NCBI GenBank assembly: GCA_028751875.1
Contig: CM054165.1
Location: 31,176,379 to 31,240,378, forward strand
Source: Rapana venosa
Lineage: Eukaryota; Mollusca; Gastropoda; Neogastropoda; Muricidae
Direction: 5' to 3'
DNA: 64,000 nt
In this document: positions 1 to 11,796 of the stretch, piece after piece
How the letters are laid out: each line of letters starts with the position of its first letter
Numbering within the stretch: position 1 is the stretch's first letter
The notes under the pieces: generated by a model
What the model saw: only the letters and a program-made list of their open reading frames with translations
What the model was told of the DNA's origin: nothing
Databases searched by the model: none
Made by a program: the position numbers and the translations under genes

Positions 1-171
1 TATATATATATATATATATATATAGTTGCATGCAAGTGTGCACTTTGTTACTTAACTTTTGTGTGCTCACACATATGATATAGTTGCATGAATGTGTGTG
101 CACATGCATGCACACATAACCCCCCCCCCCCCCCCCCCCCAACAAACACACACAACACACACACACACACA

Positions 172-211
<40 letters not shown>

Positions 212-364
212 GCTCTTTCTTTTTCTCTGTCATCTAGATGGGGCAGTGGCCCGAATCAATCAATTAATAATCTGAGGTTATTGACTGACATTATCAGTTC
301 ATTGAATGATAGTCTACCAATAATCTGAGCTCTTAATGTCTCTCTCCACTCTAGTCCATATGGA

Positions 365-421
<57 letters not shown>

Positions 422-441
422 GTCTGTCTGTCTGTTTCTCT

Positions 442-489
<48 letters not shown>

Positions 490-499
490 CTCCCCCCTT

Positions 500-563
<64 letters not shown>

Positions 564-684
564 CACTCTGTCTTCTGCCTGTCTGTCTGTCTCTTTCTGT
601 CTGTCTGTCTCTGCCTGTCGGTTTGTCTGTATGTTTGTCTGTCTCTGTCGCTGTATCTCTCTCTGTCTCACCCTCCTCTGTCTC

Positions 685-721
<37 letters not shown>

Positions 722-850
722 GTGGGTCTCTCTCTCTCCATCCATCCTTCCCTCCCTCTCTGCTTCTTTTGTCTGTCTGTCTGTCATTCTCATTTGTCTT
801 TAGTTTACTGGTGTAGACTTTTTATGAAAATGGGATTTACCATGACACAT
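1..850. repeat. Simple-sequence block: TA, CA, CTGT and CT tracts
   Basis: The window opens in a TA run. A C run (about 121-140), CA runs (about 142-208), a CTGT tetranucleotide array (362-440) and a long CT/TCTG tract to about 790 follow. Open frames here encode only Ser-Leu, Cys-Val or Arg-Glu repeats and are not genes. 210-350 is short non-repetitive sequence with nothing recognisable. Confidence 0.95.
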
Positions 851-894
851 TTTCAGGCTGGTGAAAAGTGATAAAGAACAGAACAGGGGGTACA

Positions 895-1605
895 AGATTG
901 CCTAGTCAGCACAACAGTGGTTCAAGTGTTAAAGATGATATCTGATGACGCAGGTTCAAACCACCACTGAAATGAGCGTCCGCCTGCTCAAAAAGATTGT
1001 TTCCCTGGAGTTAACATCATTACCAGCTCCACTCCCCCGAAAGTTCCTCATATTAGAAGGTAAAGGTGGACGTCCCATGACCTATGTGGCCGGAGGAGAG
1101 TGAGGCATCAGAGACCTCAGCTTCTCCAGGGGCCAGCATATTGAGGGCGGCAGCGCCCATCTCTCCCTCGCTGCTTTACCTTCCCTGACCTTTAAGAGGG
1201 CAGGTACCTATTTACAGCTGGGTGAACTGGGGGACTGTACTGAAGCCAAGGTGCGCAAACGGTCACCCATCCAAGTGGTAACCATGCTCGATGCTGCTTA
1301 ACCTTGGCTGGAGGAAAGCGAGTGCTCTGACCACCGAGCTATCCCGTCTCGTCCTGAGAAGAGACTGCAATAAAAACCTGTTGTGCATTTAGGAAGAGTA
1401 GGTTATTTTGTGTCTGTAGGAATGGATGACAACATTTTAAAAGAAACCCACATGTGTACTAGTGTTGTGTTTAGTGACCATCCCAGAAAACAGAATGCTG
1501 CTACCTCAAGTATGGGAAAACGATCACATATATGTGTAATAATGCAAATTCTTATCATTGGCGAACCTTGGAGGTCTTTCAGAGGAAGGGGAATTAAATA
1601 AAAAA
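895..1605 (+). mobile_element. SINE-A copy split by a younger SINE
   Basis: 890-1055 has a worn tRNA-like head (box-B-like GGTTCAAACC) and the SINE-A body (ctggagttaacatca, gactccactccccc in other copies). The body stops at about 1055 and resumes after 1351 with the part that normally follows, then ends in the tail module that reads tgaagtcggaatgtggctacc elsewhere. The break is filled by the reverse SINE-5S element at 1062-1350, so the inserted element is the younger. Confidence 0.6.
1062..1350 (-). mobile_element. SINE-5S (tRNA head plus 5S-like segment), reverse copy
   Basis: Read on the minus strand it starts with a tRNA-like gatagctcggtggtcagagc and continues into a 5S-rRNA-like segment (gcagc, gtggttaccacttggatggg, gtgacc). 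A tail with cagctgtaaataggtacctg follows. The 5S-like part is more worn than in the copies at 16704, 48525 and 58341. Confidence 0.7.
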
Positions 1606-1694
1606 CCCACACTAAAACCCCCCCACCAGATATTTATTTTAAATAAATTCATAGGAGACATTCACCAACATGCATATTACAGCCATGAACGTTC

Positions 1695-2066
1695 TCTGAG
1701 ATCTCTCTGTCTCTCTGTCTCTCTCTCTGTCTCTCCCTCTCTCTCTCTGTCTCGCTCTCTCCACCCTCTCTCTCCCTGTCTCTCCCTTTCTTTTCCCTCT
1801 CTGTCTCTCCCTCTCTCTCCCTCTCGTCTCCCTCCCTCTTTCTCTCTGTCTCTCTCTCTTCTCCCCCTCTCTCCCTCTCTCTCCCCTCTCTCCCTCCCTC
1901 TCTCTCTCTCCCTCTCTCTCCCCCCTCTCCCCTCCCTCCCTCTCTCTCCCTCTCTCATCTCTGTCTCTCTTTTCTTTTTTCCCCTTTCTCTCTCCCCCCC
2001 ATCTCTCTCTCTCTCCCTCTCTCTCTCTCCCCTCTCTCTCTCTCTCCCCCTCGCTCTCTCTGTGTA
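1695..2066. repeat. CT/CCCT-rich low-complexity tract
   Basis: Almost pure pyrimidine on the + strand, made of CTCTCT with CCCT and TCTG interruptions. 2067-2260 is non-repetitive with nothing recognised. Confidence 0.95.
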
Positions 2067-2259
2067 GATATAGCTTTTACTTTTAAAAATGAACAGACAG
2101 ATGAAAAAGAAGGAACACTAGATCAATCAATATATATGTCAATGTGTGTATGTGTCACTGTTTCATATGCATCAGTGGGCGCTTAGATCTGTATCTCTCT
2201 GTGAGCCGCTTTTGTGCTGCCATATTATATTCTCAGTCTGTCTTTGTTAGGAACGGGTA

Positions 2260-2549
2260 TGCACGCACAGGTGTACACACACATGTATACACACGCATGC
2301 ACACATGCACACACTTGCACTCATGCACACATGCACACACTTGCACGCATGCACACACACACATAGACATGTACACACTCACATGCACACACGCACGCAC
2401 GTATGTGCGATCTCACACACACTCCTCTCTCTGTCTCTGTCTCTGTCTGTCTGTCTCTCTCATTGTCTTTCTCTCTCTCACACACACATACATACAAAAC
2501 CCCACACTCACACTGTATCACACACACACCAGTAAACACCACCCATCCC

Positions 2550-2581
<32 letters not shown>

Positions 2582-2623
2582 ACTCTCTCTCTCTCTCTCA
2601 CTCCCCCTCTCTTCTCTCCCTCT

Positions 2624-2703
<80 letters not shown>

Positions 2704-2720
2704 TCTCTCTCACTCAAGAC
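2260..2720. repeat. CA/ATGCAC, C and CT simple repeats
   Basis: Runs of ACAC and ATGCACAC are followed by CT tracts, a 16-17 base C run near 2551, and a long CT run to 2715. 2720-2915 is unique sequence without a recognisable feature. Confidence 0.95.
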
Positions 2721-2917
2721 AGGAACTTTCCAATCCTCCCCATTGAAAAGACAGAAGAAGAGAAGGTTGCAGAACGTTACACTCTGAACTTAAAGTGATA
2801 ATATTGAATAACAACTTACAACACTTTCCAGAAGTACCGTATTCTTTTGTCAAAAACACAACAAAAGATATCGCAACAACAAACAGTACAGTGACACAGG
2901 ATCATGAGGATGTGTGT

Positions 2918-3083
2918 GCGTGTGTGTGGGGGGGGGGGGGGGGTGTAGGTAGGGAGACCACACACACAGTGACATACACACACACACACTCACTAACCCA
3001 CTCCCCACCCCCCTCCCCATCCACCCCCTCACACACAGAGCCATATATATATATTTTATTCACACACCCTGCCTTCAAAGTAG

Positions 3084-3115
<32 letters not shown>

Positions 3116-3320
3116 TCACACACACACACACACACACACTAACACACACACACATACACACCACACACAACACACACACACAACACACACACACACACAC
3201 ACTCAGCCACACACACACACACACATCACAACACAACACAAACATCACTACCACACAACTTAACACCACACACAACACACACACACAACACACACACAAC
3301 AACACCACACACAACCACAC

Positions 3321-3385
<65 letters not shown>

Positions 3386-3433
3386 CACACACACACACAC
3401 ACACAACACTCACACAACACACACACACACACA

Positions 3434-3505
<72 letters not shown>
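2918..3505. repeat. CA-rich microsatellite complex
   Basis: A short TG and G run is followed by about 430 bases made almost only of CA with AACAC, CCAC and CTCAC interruptions. 3505-3975 is weakly TG-rich with no gene evidence. Confidence 0.95.
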
Positions 3506-3973
3506 ACCTGCCAATCAGGCAAAAATTCAAAGGTGGACCTTAGCCCATCGTTAGTCAGTCGTCTGTCTAACTCCTAAGTGATGGTTAGCAGTACTGTTTG
3601 AAGCAAAGACTTCGATTAGCTCCCCTTTCTTAAGTCTCTGAAGTAGTGGTTAGTGTCTGTGCTTAATCTGCCCTTAGCTAGTACTCTGCCCTCTGTCTTG
3701 GCATGTTTGGCATAGGTGGAATTTCTCTCTGTGTGTGTGTGTGTGTGTGGGGGGGTGTGGATGTTTAGTGTTGTGTGACTGTGACTCTGTGTGTTGTGTG
3801 TGTGTTTGTTGTTGTGTTGTGTATACAAAAATCTACATGTGTATGTTGTTTGAGTATTATGTGTTCGTTCTTTGATTTGTCTTTTGTGTTTACAAGTGTG
3901 TTTTATGTGTGCATGTGGGTGGGTGGGTGGGTGGTGTGTGCATGTGTATGTGTTTATTTTAAATTTTTAAATT

Positions 3974-4029
3974 TTATTCTTTTAAATAGAGGATAATAGA
4001 ATAAGCACTTATGTGCTTTTTATATCCAG

Positions 4030-4030
<1 letters not shown>
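3974..4030 (-). mobile_element. SINE-A 3' end fragment
   Basis: On the + strand it reads ttcttttaaatagaggataatagaataagcac and gtgctttttatatccagt in order. These match the reversed terminal module of SINE-A. A TG run at 4031-4095 directly follows. Confidence 0.55.
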
Positions 4031-4098
<68 letters not shown>

Positions 4099-4314
4099 GT
4101 ATGCCTCTGTGTGTGTGTGTTGGGAAAATGTCTCCAGTCCTTTGTCTTGTGTAAACGATACCTGTTACTTAGTTTAAGCTGGCCAGGTTTTAGGACAGTT
4201 TCTACCTGGTGTGTCATTAATGTCAGTTTTTTGTTTAAAAGTGTATCATCAGTCATTATCTGTGTCATTATTTGTCAGTTTAAAATCAGTGTGTGTATCA
4301 TTCTTGAGATTTTG

Positions 4315-4665
4315 CCCTGGAGTCAACGTCAGTACCGACTCCACTCCCCCTAAAAGTCCTTTTGGATGAGACTGTTAATAAACCGAGGCCCCGTGTGCGG
4401 CGAACACATGCAGAACATCTTGTGCACACATTAAAAACCCGTTCCGCCTTTTGGAAGAGAAGGCCATCGCGTGCCAGTAGGAACGGATGATAACATTTTT
4501 AAAAAACCACAATCATGCACACAGGTGTCACAGCATCCCTGAAGTCGGAATGTGGCTACCTGTCCTGGTTGGTTAAAAACAGGTGTAATGTAAAGGCAAA
4601 GTCTCACCATTGGTGAACTCTTGAGCTCTAGCTGAGGAGCAGAAATAAACAACAACAACAACAAC
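4315..4665 (+). mobile_element. SINE-A copy with the second tail module
   Basis: The body runs from gagtcaacgtcagtaccgac through gatgagactgttaataaacc and the gaacatcttg/ccgtt block. It ends in ctgaagtcggaatgtggcta and ttggtgaactcttgagctct rather than the ggggactggatgtaaaa ending. An AACAAC tail closes it at about 4665. Confidence 0.65.
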
Positions 4666-4850
4666 CCCACCCCTTCCAATACAAATCTTATGTCAATACA
4701 ATGCAGTGTAATTCAATACTTGTAAAGTAAACACAGTACCAAAGTTCATGCAGAGAAATCTGCCATGAATGAAAACGGTATTACAAAAAAAACAACAATG
4801 CAATACAACACAATTAAAGGCTTTAACAGCAGTACACCACAGTAGTCTAT

Positions 4851-4945
4851 ACACACTACACTACACTACACTACACTACACTACACTACACTACACTACA
4901 CTACACTACACTACACTACAATACAATACAATACAATACAATACA
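4851..4945. repeat. ACACT then AATAC pentanucleotide arrays
   Basis: About 14 ACACT units change into AATAC units near 4920. The same ACACT pentamer forms much longer arrays at 50957-52170 and 53045-53180. Confidence 0.9.
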
Positions 4946-5795
4946 ATACAAGGCTTCTAACAATACAACACAATACAAGGCTCCTAACAATACAATACAA
5001 TACAAGGCTCCTAACAATACAATACAATATAATACAAGGCTCCTAACAATGCAATACAATACAAGGCTTCTAACAATGCAATACAATACAATACAAGGCT
5101 CCTAACAATGCAATACAATACAATACAAGGCTCCTAACAATGCAATACAATACAATACAAGGCTCCTAACAATGCAATACAATACAATACAAGGCTCCTA
5201 ACAATGCAATACAATACAATACAAGGCTCCTAACAATGCAATACAATACAATACAAGGCTCCTAACAATACAATACAATACAATACAAGGCTCCTAACAA
5301 TACAATACAATATAATACAAGGCTCCTAACAATGCAATACAATACAATACAAGGCTCCTAACAATGCAATACAATACAATACAAGGCTCCTAACAATGCA
5401 ATACAATATAATACAAGGCTCCTAACAATGCAATACAATACAATACAAGGCTCCTAACAATGCAATACAATACAATACAAGGCTCCTAACAATACAATAC
5501 AATATAATACAAGGCTCCTAACAATGCAATACAATACAATACAAGGCTCCTAACAATGCAATACAATACAATACAAGGCTCCTAACAATGCAATACAATA
5601 CAATACAAGGCTCCTAACAATGCAATACAATACAATACAAGGCTCCTAACAATGCAATACAATACAATACAAGGCTCCTAACAATGCAATACAATACAAT
5701 ACAAGGCTCCTAACAATGCAATACAATACAATACAATACAATACAAGGCTTCTAACAATGCAATACAATACAAGGCTTCTAACAAGGCAGATGCA
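4946..5795. repeat. 32-bp minisatellite seeded from AATAC
   Basis: Roughly two dozen near-identical 32-bp units contain aaggctcctaacaatg followed by AATAC pentamers. Some units are longer or shorter by one pentamer, and aatgc alternates with aatac. There are no spacers, so it is a tandem array. Confidence 0.95.
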
Positions 5796-5844
5796 AGGCT
5801 TCTAACATCATTCCTATTACACACACACAAATCACTATATATAT

Positions 5845-6298
5845 ATATCACCACACCAGCTCAACAGGTGCATCAGACCTGTTCTCCTGTATGGCTCGGA
5901 GACTTGGGTTTTCACAAAAACCGTCAAACGTTTGTTGAAGAGCTGTGAAAACCGAATGCTATGCTACATGACAAAGATCAAATGGGAAGACAGGATCACA
6001 AATGAAGAACTATGGAGAATGTGCAAAGTTGATGATCTGAAGTCTGTAGCTAGTAGCTGGTTTGGGCACATTCAATGGAAAGCAGACCACCACATCGTAA
6101 AAAGAGCAATGAACTTGGTAGTGGATGGAAAAGAGACCAAAGGGAAGACCTAGCAAAACCTGGGCTGCCTGTATTGTAAATGATCTTGGTAGAGAAAGGG
6201 GCATAAATAAGGAGGAAGCTCAAAACAGAGAGAGATGGAGAAGGCTCATCAATGTCAAACCTCCCCTGGGAGAAACATGACCAAAAAAAGGAATAAGA

Positions 6299-6300
<2 letters not shown>
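5845..6300 (+). mobile_element. LINE-A C-terminal reverse-transcriptase fragment
   Basis: Reading + frames across small shifts gives a LINE-like C-terminal region: RPVLLYGSETWVFTKT, RMLCYMTKIKWEDRITNEEL, then WFGHIQWKADHHIVKRAM. LLYGSETW and a later WFGH motif are typical of the end of non-LTR retrotransposon ORF2 proteins. It is 5'-truncated and has no intact ORF. TA repeats flank it at 5830 and 6300. Confidence 0.75.
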
Positions 6301-6334
<34 letters not shown>

Positions 6335-6359
6335 ATACATACATACATATATATATATC

Positions 6360-6600
6360 ACCACACCAGCCCAACAGGTGGGAGAATCAGAATGCTACGC
6401 AACGCATCGAGTCGTGTTAAACAAACCTCACGCAATCACTGATCCATCAGCGGTGCCCATCAATACTTTTGATCTCCCAGGTAGCCTCATTGTGACGTTC
6501 CCTGCGGCCACCTCCCCTGAGTGATTACCTGATCAATAGTCGGGTATCACGCTTCACCTGTTGCTGTACATTTAGGGGAGGGGGGGTATGAGAGAGGCAT
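6360..6600. other. Unassigned non-repetitive sequence
   Basis: Balanced composition and no open frame of note. It shares the short phrase caccacaccagc with the start of the LINE-A copy (about 5850), so it may be further LINE-A debris. Confidence 0.3.
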
Positions 6601-6654
6601 GGGTTAAATGGTGCATTATTTATTGATGATGGTGGGGCAGGGCAAAGAGTATTG

Positions 6655-6850
6655 AATACATGTGTTGGTGGATTATTAGTTTATTGAATAAATATGTTGG
6701 TGGATTGTTAGTTTATTGGATAACTGTGTTGGTGGATTGTTAGTTTATTGGATAAATGTGTTGGTGGATTGTTAGTTTATTGGATAAAGCTGTGGTGGAT
6801 TGTTAGTTTATTGTATATATCTTGAATAAAACTGTAGTGGATTGTAGTTT
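6655..6850. repeat. About 32-bp minisatellite
   Basis: Six or so units containing gttggtggattgttagttta and ttggataaa, decaying towards the right edge where a TA run begins. Confidence 0.85.
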
Positions 6851-6854
<4 letters not shown>

Positions 6855-6926
<72 letters not shown>

Positions 6927-6982
6927 TAGATAGATAGAGATAGATAGATAGATAGATATAGATAGATAGATAGATATATATA
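6855..6982. repeat. TA, GA and GATA microsatellites
   Basis: A TA run passes into GA and then GATA/TAGA units up to the LINE-A fragment. Confidence 0.95.
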
Positions 6983-7268
6983 TCTTCTTCTTCTTCCTTT
7001 TTTGTCATGTTTTTCCCAGGGGAGGTTTGACATTGATGAGCCTTCTTCTCCATCTCTCTCTGTGTTTTGAGCTTCCTCCTCCTTATTTATGCCTCTTTCT
7101 CTAAGATCATCTGCAATACAGGCAGCACCAGGTTTTGCTAGGTCTTCCCTTTGGTCTCTTTCCATCCACTACGAAGTTCATTGCTCTTTTTATGATGTGG
7201 TGGTCTGCTTTCCGTTGAACGTGCCCAAACCAGCGCAGTCTATTGGTACTAGCTACAGACTTCAGAGC
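6983..7268 (-). mobile_element. LINE-A 3' fragment, reverse orientation
   Basis: Matches, reversed, the end of the copy at 5845-6300: gggaggtttgacattgatga, the KADHH/KRAM-encoding segment and the block next to the stop. It is truncated at 7268 by a poly-A and TA run (7270-7354). The CTTCTT run at its left edge corresponds to the element's 3' simple tail. Confidence 0.75.
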
Positions 7269-7270
7269 AT

Positions 7271-7356
<86 letters not shown>

Positions 7357-7359
7357 TCA

Positions 7360-7790
7360 CTTAACAGTCCCAGCAGGTTGAAATTTGCTGGGGTCGCTCT
7401 CCCTGGGGAGAGAGAGAGTGTCTGACTGGAATAGTGTCTGCTGTTTTCTTCTTTCTCCCACTTTTGTGTGTGTTTTTTGTTGTTGTTTTCTTGTTGGTGT
7501 TGTTTGTTTTGGTTTCCCAGTAGTGATAATGATTTTTTTGGGTTTTTTGTTCTCTAGAGAGAGAATTTTGCTAGGGACAGACACCTCTGTCATTGCTGTG
7601 GGATCTTTAACGTGTATGTTGTACAAGAGTCCTCCTCTTTATCTGTCTGTGGAAGTGTTTATTTTCTCATGATTGTGGCCTTTTTTTTTTTTGTCTGGAG
7701 AGAATATTTTGCCAGGGAGAGCTGTCTTGTTGTTGTGGGATCTTTTACATGCATTATGTTAAAATAGAACCTCAGTTTATTCACTCATCA
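7360..7790. other. Unassigned region with an internal duplicate
   Basis: Two imperfect copies of a segment reading gagagaattttgctaggga then gtgggatctttaacgtg occur about 130 bases apart (7558 and 7698). It looks like repeat-derived DNA. No protein similarity was recognised. Confidence 0.35.
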
Positions 7791-7884
7791 GGGTGTGCGT
7801 GGTTACATTTATTTGTTGATATATATCTTCTTGCATGCTGTAACTTGTACTTATATGTGTTTTTAAAAAAAGTCTGAACATTTT

Positions 7885-8047
7885 TATTTTGAGAGTAATG
7901 AATAAGCAGTCGTGGTTCTTTTTTTTACATTCAGTCCCCGTGTGCATGCGGTTTAGTCAATTTTGTCATCCAACCACACCAGCAATGCAAGATGATCTGA
8001 ATGTCTTCACGCACGGGACCTCAGTTTATAGTCTCATCTGAAGGACT
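7885..8047 (-). mobile_element. SINE-A fragment, reverse
   Basis: Contains in order tacattcagtccccgtgtg, gcggtttagtcaattttgtc, a short deletion, then gggacctcagtttatagtct. This is the reverse of the SINE-A body and first tail module. Confidence 0.65.
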
Positions 8048-8069
8048 TGATATTGATAACTGCAGTATA

Positions 8070-8074
8070 TTTAA

Positions 8075-8164
<90 letters not shown>

Positions 8165-8324
8165 GTGTGGTTTTTTTTTTTGGGGGGGGGAGGAAGGGTT
8201 ATTTCCCTTTGTTTCTACTGTGTGAGAGTATGTATCGGGTTATTAGTAAGATATATCCCTACGGGCGGGAACTGGATGTAAAAAAAGCACGTGAGTGCTT
8301 ATTCATTATCCTCAAAATACAAGA

Positions 8325-8411
<87 letters not shown>

Positions 8412-8450
8412 CCTCCCTCCCCTCTCCCGCCCTCCCTCTCTCTCTTCCCC
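8070..8450. repeat. Two CT tracts around a SINE-A tail
   Basis: CT runs at 8078-8162 and 8327-8450 flank 8258-8326. That middle piece carries the + strand SINE-A ending (gggaactggatgtaaaa, gagtgcttattcattatcct). 8460-8735 is AT-rich with nothing recognised. Confidence 0.85.
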
Positions 8451-8739
8451 TTCTGATTTTGTTTAGTGCTTAAAAAAAAAATTCATTTAATTAGTTAAAT
8501 TTGAGTACAAGAAAACATAGTTTTTGAGACTTAAATTTTTTTTTTAAAACTCTATTTTATTTTTTGAAAAAGAATGACATGATAATTCTGAAAACTTTGA
8601 TTCCTTTCATTAGATTTTGAATTTATAAATAAAGATAGACGCAAGAAATTAATTAAGCATCAAATGTAGAGATGCCTCCAACTCCCCACCCCCACCACCA
8701 AATCACATCCAGCCCCAACAGGTTGTGTAAACATTGTGA

Positions 8740-9110
8740 GGACAGAGTATGTTAGTCCATCGTTTTCGACGATGACCTCCAAAACAGCAGAGGAGGCAGC
8801 TGCTGTTTCGAAAATTGGGCAGAAATTTGATTATAGTGGAGATGCCTTGCCCACAGTACATCCCCACTCTCTCGGCCAAGTGGGCATAAGGACAGTCAGC
8901 TTTGGAGATGTTCTCCAAAGGCCAACCAGCCCCCAGGGCTGCAGCACATAAGGACTGTGCAAGTCAAGCCTCCTAGTCAGAGAGAGTCATAGTCGATCAC
9001 TAAAGACTAAGCTGTAAAGTGGAATTCCATGAGAGGAAGAGCCACTGGTCATACAGCCTCTCACTTTGCTGTTGACCCCAGCGTCAATGGTTTAATCAAG
9101 AACTGTGATA
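8740..9110 (+). repeat. Repeat-C copy 1
   Basis: First of three copies (also 28225 and, reversed, 33698). It contains gatgacctccaaaacagcag, a conserved 170-base core and an end with cactaaagactaagctgtaa and tgctgtt. The + frame keeps MTSKTAEEAAAVSKIG in all copies, but no start, promoter or known domain is recognised. The class is unknown. Confidence 0.7.
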
Positions 9111-9400
9111 AACCCCAAGACAGAGTAACTAACTGTAAACAGTGTATAGACACTGTAGTGTGTAAACACTGTAAAGAGGGTGTAAAGTAAACAGTGTACA
9201 GGTACATACTGTTTACTGTGTAGAGCGGAGGTGGTGATGGTGGTTGGGTGGGTGGTGGTGGTGGTGGTGTGTGAGTGTGTGTGTGTGTGTGTGTGTTGTT
9301 GTTGTCTTCAATTTAAGTCTGTTCACTCTTAGTGATATTAGACAAGGGATGTGGAAAATGTAGTGGAAGTTAAAACAGAGAGGGGAATGTACAGAGAAAA
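9110..9400. other. Short unassigned stretch, TG and TGG rich at the end
   Basis: Contains several ccaagt/gtgtaaac-like phrases (gtgtaaacactgtaaagagg) that suggest decayed local duplication, and TGG/TG runs at 9230-9300. No gene evidence. Confidence 0.4.
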
Positions 9401-9404
9401 GACT

Positions 9405-9406
9405 GA

Positions 9407-9463
<57 letters not shown>

Positions 9464-9543
9464 AGTGTGTGTGTGTGTTGTGTGTGTTGTGAGAGAGAGA
9501 GAGAGAGAGAGTGTGTGTGTGTGTGTGTGTGTGTGGTGGAGTG

Positions 9544-9581
<38 letters not shown>

Positions 9582-9613
9582 TGTGTGAGAGAGAGTGAGT
9601 GTGTGTGTGTGGT

Positions 9614-9676
<63 letters not shown>

Positions 9677-9715
9677 AGGTGAGTCTGTGTCTGTGTCTGT
9701 CTGTCTGTCTGTGTA
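9405..9715. repeat. TG and GA microsatellite complex
   Basis: Alternating TG runs and AG runs ending in TCTG units. The open frames are pure repeat translations. Confidence 0.95.
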
Positions 9716-9944
9716 TGTTCTTTCTTTCTTACTTTCGTTTCCTTTTTAAAATAAACCTGTAGTCCTTCAACATCTTGCTGAGTAAAGCCACTAATTTTTT
9801 TTTCTCTATTCAGCAAAATGAATGAATATATATCCTCCCCCACCCCCTCCCCCAAGCTATCTGATTCATGATCAGAATAATAGATTATTATTACATTAAA
9901 TCTGTGTTAAGTTAGTGAAATGCTGCTGCTTAGACATTTATTAC

Positions 9945-10025
9945 TACCAAGTCAATGATGCCTTTTAAAGCTGTGTATGTGTGGGCTTTTAGGCTACTAG
10001 CAGGGATTGTGTGTGGGTGTGTGCA

Positions 10026-10062
<37 letters not shown>

Positions 10063-10089
10063 CAGTGTGTGTGTGTGTGTGTGTGCAGC

Positions 10090-10120
<31 letters not shown>

Positions 10121-10155
10121 CAGTGTGTGTGTGTATGTGTGTGAGTGCATTCATG
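9945..10155. repeat. Left arm of a large inverted repeat
   Basis: The segment atgccttttaaagctgtgta through tactagcagggattgtgtgt, then TG runs broken by gcagcag, reappears reverse-complemented at about 10800-10950. The non-repetitive core of each arm is about 70 bases with very few mismatches (for example ttttagg against ttttggg). Confidence 0.8.
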
Positions 10156-10299
10156 TCATGTTTTGCGGTGTATGCATGTCACTGTCTGTGTGTGCAAGGG
10201 GTGGGGTGCGAAAAACCAGACAGCAGAACATTAGGGTTGAGGATTGTGTTTAAGTGTACAAGTGTGCATGAGAGAGAAAAGAGTAGAGCAGACCAGAGC

Positions 10300-10640
10300 A
10301 GAGCAGAGTACGTAAGAGAAGAGAAGAGAAGTGAGGAGAGGAGAGGAGAGAAGAGAAGAGAAGAGAAGAGAAGAGAAGAGAAGAGAAGAGAAGAAGAGAA
10401 GAGAAGAGAAGTGAGGAGAGGAGTGGAGTGGAGTGGAGAGAAGAGAGAGAAAGAAGAGAAGTGAGGAGAGAAGAGAGGAGAGGAGTAAGAGAAGAGAAGA
10501 GAAGTGAGGAAGGAGTGAAGAGAAGAGAAGTGAGGAGAGAAGAGAAGAGAAGAGAAGTGAGGAGAGGAGAGGAGTGGAGGAAGAGAAGAGAAGAGAAGTG
10601 AGGAGAGGAGTGAAGAGAAGAGAAGAGAGGGAGCGAGAGA
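10300..10640. repeat. GAGAA/GTGAGG purine array in the inverted-repeat loop
   Basis: A purine-only stretch of gagaa units with gtgaggagag interruptions fills the loop between the arms. A TA run (10735-10802) adjoins the right arm. Confidence 0.9.
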
Positions 10641-10732
10641 GAGATTGATTGATTGATAATCTTTATTCCCAACAATAATACAGATAAGTATTGACATACT
10701 TTTTTCATCCGGCCCTTGAGAGAGATCTTTAT

Positions 10733-10799
<67 letters not shown>

Positions 10800-10815
<16 letters not shown>

Positions 10816-10950
10816 GCTGCACACACACACACACTGCTGTGCACACACACGCACACACACAGGTCACACACACAATCCCTGCTAGTAGCCCAAAAGCCCA
10901 CACATACACAGCTTTAAAAGGCATCATTGACCAGGTAATAATAATATACA
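10800..10950. repeat. Right arm of the large inverted repeat
   Basis: Carries cacacaatccctgctagtag and cacagctttaaaaggcatca, the reverse complement of 9955-10020, with CA runs broken by ctgctg mirroring the left arm. Confidence 0.8.
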
Positions 10951-11009
10951 CACGACTTAACAACCTTGCCCTTTCTTCCCAGTTTAAACATAAAAAAATC
11001 GAAGTGAAT

Positions 11010-11370
11010 GTCAAAGTCCTTTGGATGAGACTGTAAACCAAGGCCCCACAGTGCGAATATCGAATGCATGCAGAACATCTTGCGCACATGTTAAAACCCC
11101 ACTCCATCTTTCAGAAGAGTAGGCCATTTTGTGGCCGGTAGGAACGGATGAAAACATTTGGAAAAAAACCCACATGCACACACACACTCACACACAGGTG
11201 TCATGTTTAGTCACATTACCAAAGTCAGAATGCAGATGCCTAAATTGTTCGGGGGGGGGGGGGGGAGGGGGGGGGGGGGGGGAAGCGGAACAGTGACAAA
11301 ACTTGCATGCATACACACAAAAATCTCACCCTTGGTGAATCTCTGAGCTTTAGCAAGAACCACCATCACC
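11010..11370 (+). mobile_element. SINE-A copy with the second tail module
   Basis: Starts inside the body (ccttt ggatgagactgtaaacc), passes gcagaacatcttgcgcacat and ggaacggatgaaaacattt, then ends with the aaagtcagaatgcag and cttggtgaatctctgagctt tail. A G-rich run (11252-11282) lies within the tail. Confidence 0.65.
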
Positions 11371-11429
11371 CCCACCCCCACCCTCCCTGCCCCTCCCACC
11401 CCACCACCCCCCAAAAAAGGTTTAAAAAA

Positions 11430-11790
11430 AAATTCAGTTCAGATAAACTCAAAAGTTTATGACAGCGGTAAAAATGTGACCAACCAGACAACCCAAAGCT
11501 GCTAGATCTATATGTATATATATAGCAGTTATTGTCTTTACACTGTAGTCATGTATGTCCCCCTGCAGTACACACACAGTCATTCAGCTTAGGGTCTAGG
11601 ATCAGTTTCACACAGTGTACACATGAATATATCTATCTCTGTCTCTGTCTCTCTCTCTCTTCTCTCCTGCCTGTTCACAGCACTGTGGCACTCCACACGC
11701 AATGTTCACTGTCAGTTTGTCGAGCCGGCCAAAAAAATCAGCTTAGGTATGCGGGCAGTGTTGACTGAAGGATAGCCTGGTTAGGGTAGA
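11430..11790. other. Unassigned non-repetitive sequence
   Basis: Mixed composition with one short CT run (11640-11670). No open frame resembling a known protein. Confidence 0.35.
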
Positions 11791-11796
11791 GGAGAA

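Noticed and set aside
4946..5795. Regular repeat spacing that looks like a CRISPR array
   Set aside because: The whole unit repeats, including the part that would be spacer, and the host is a eukaryote. It is a minisatellite.
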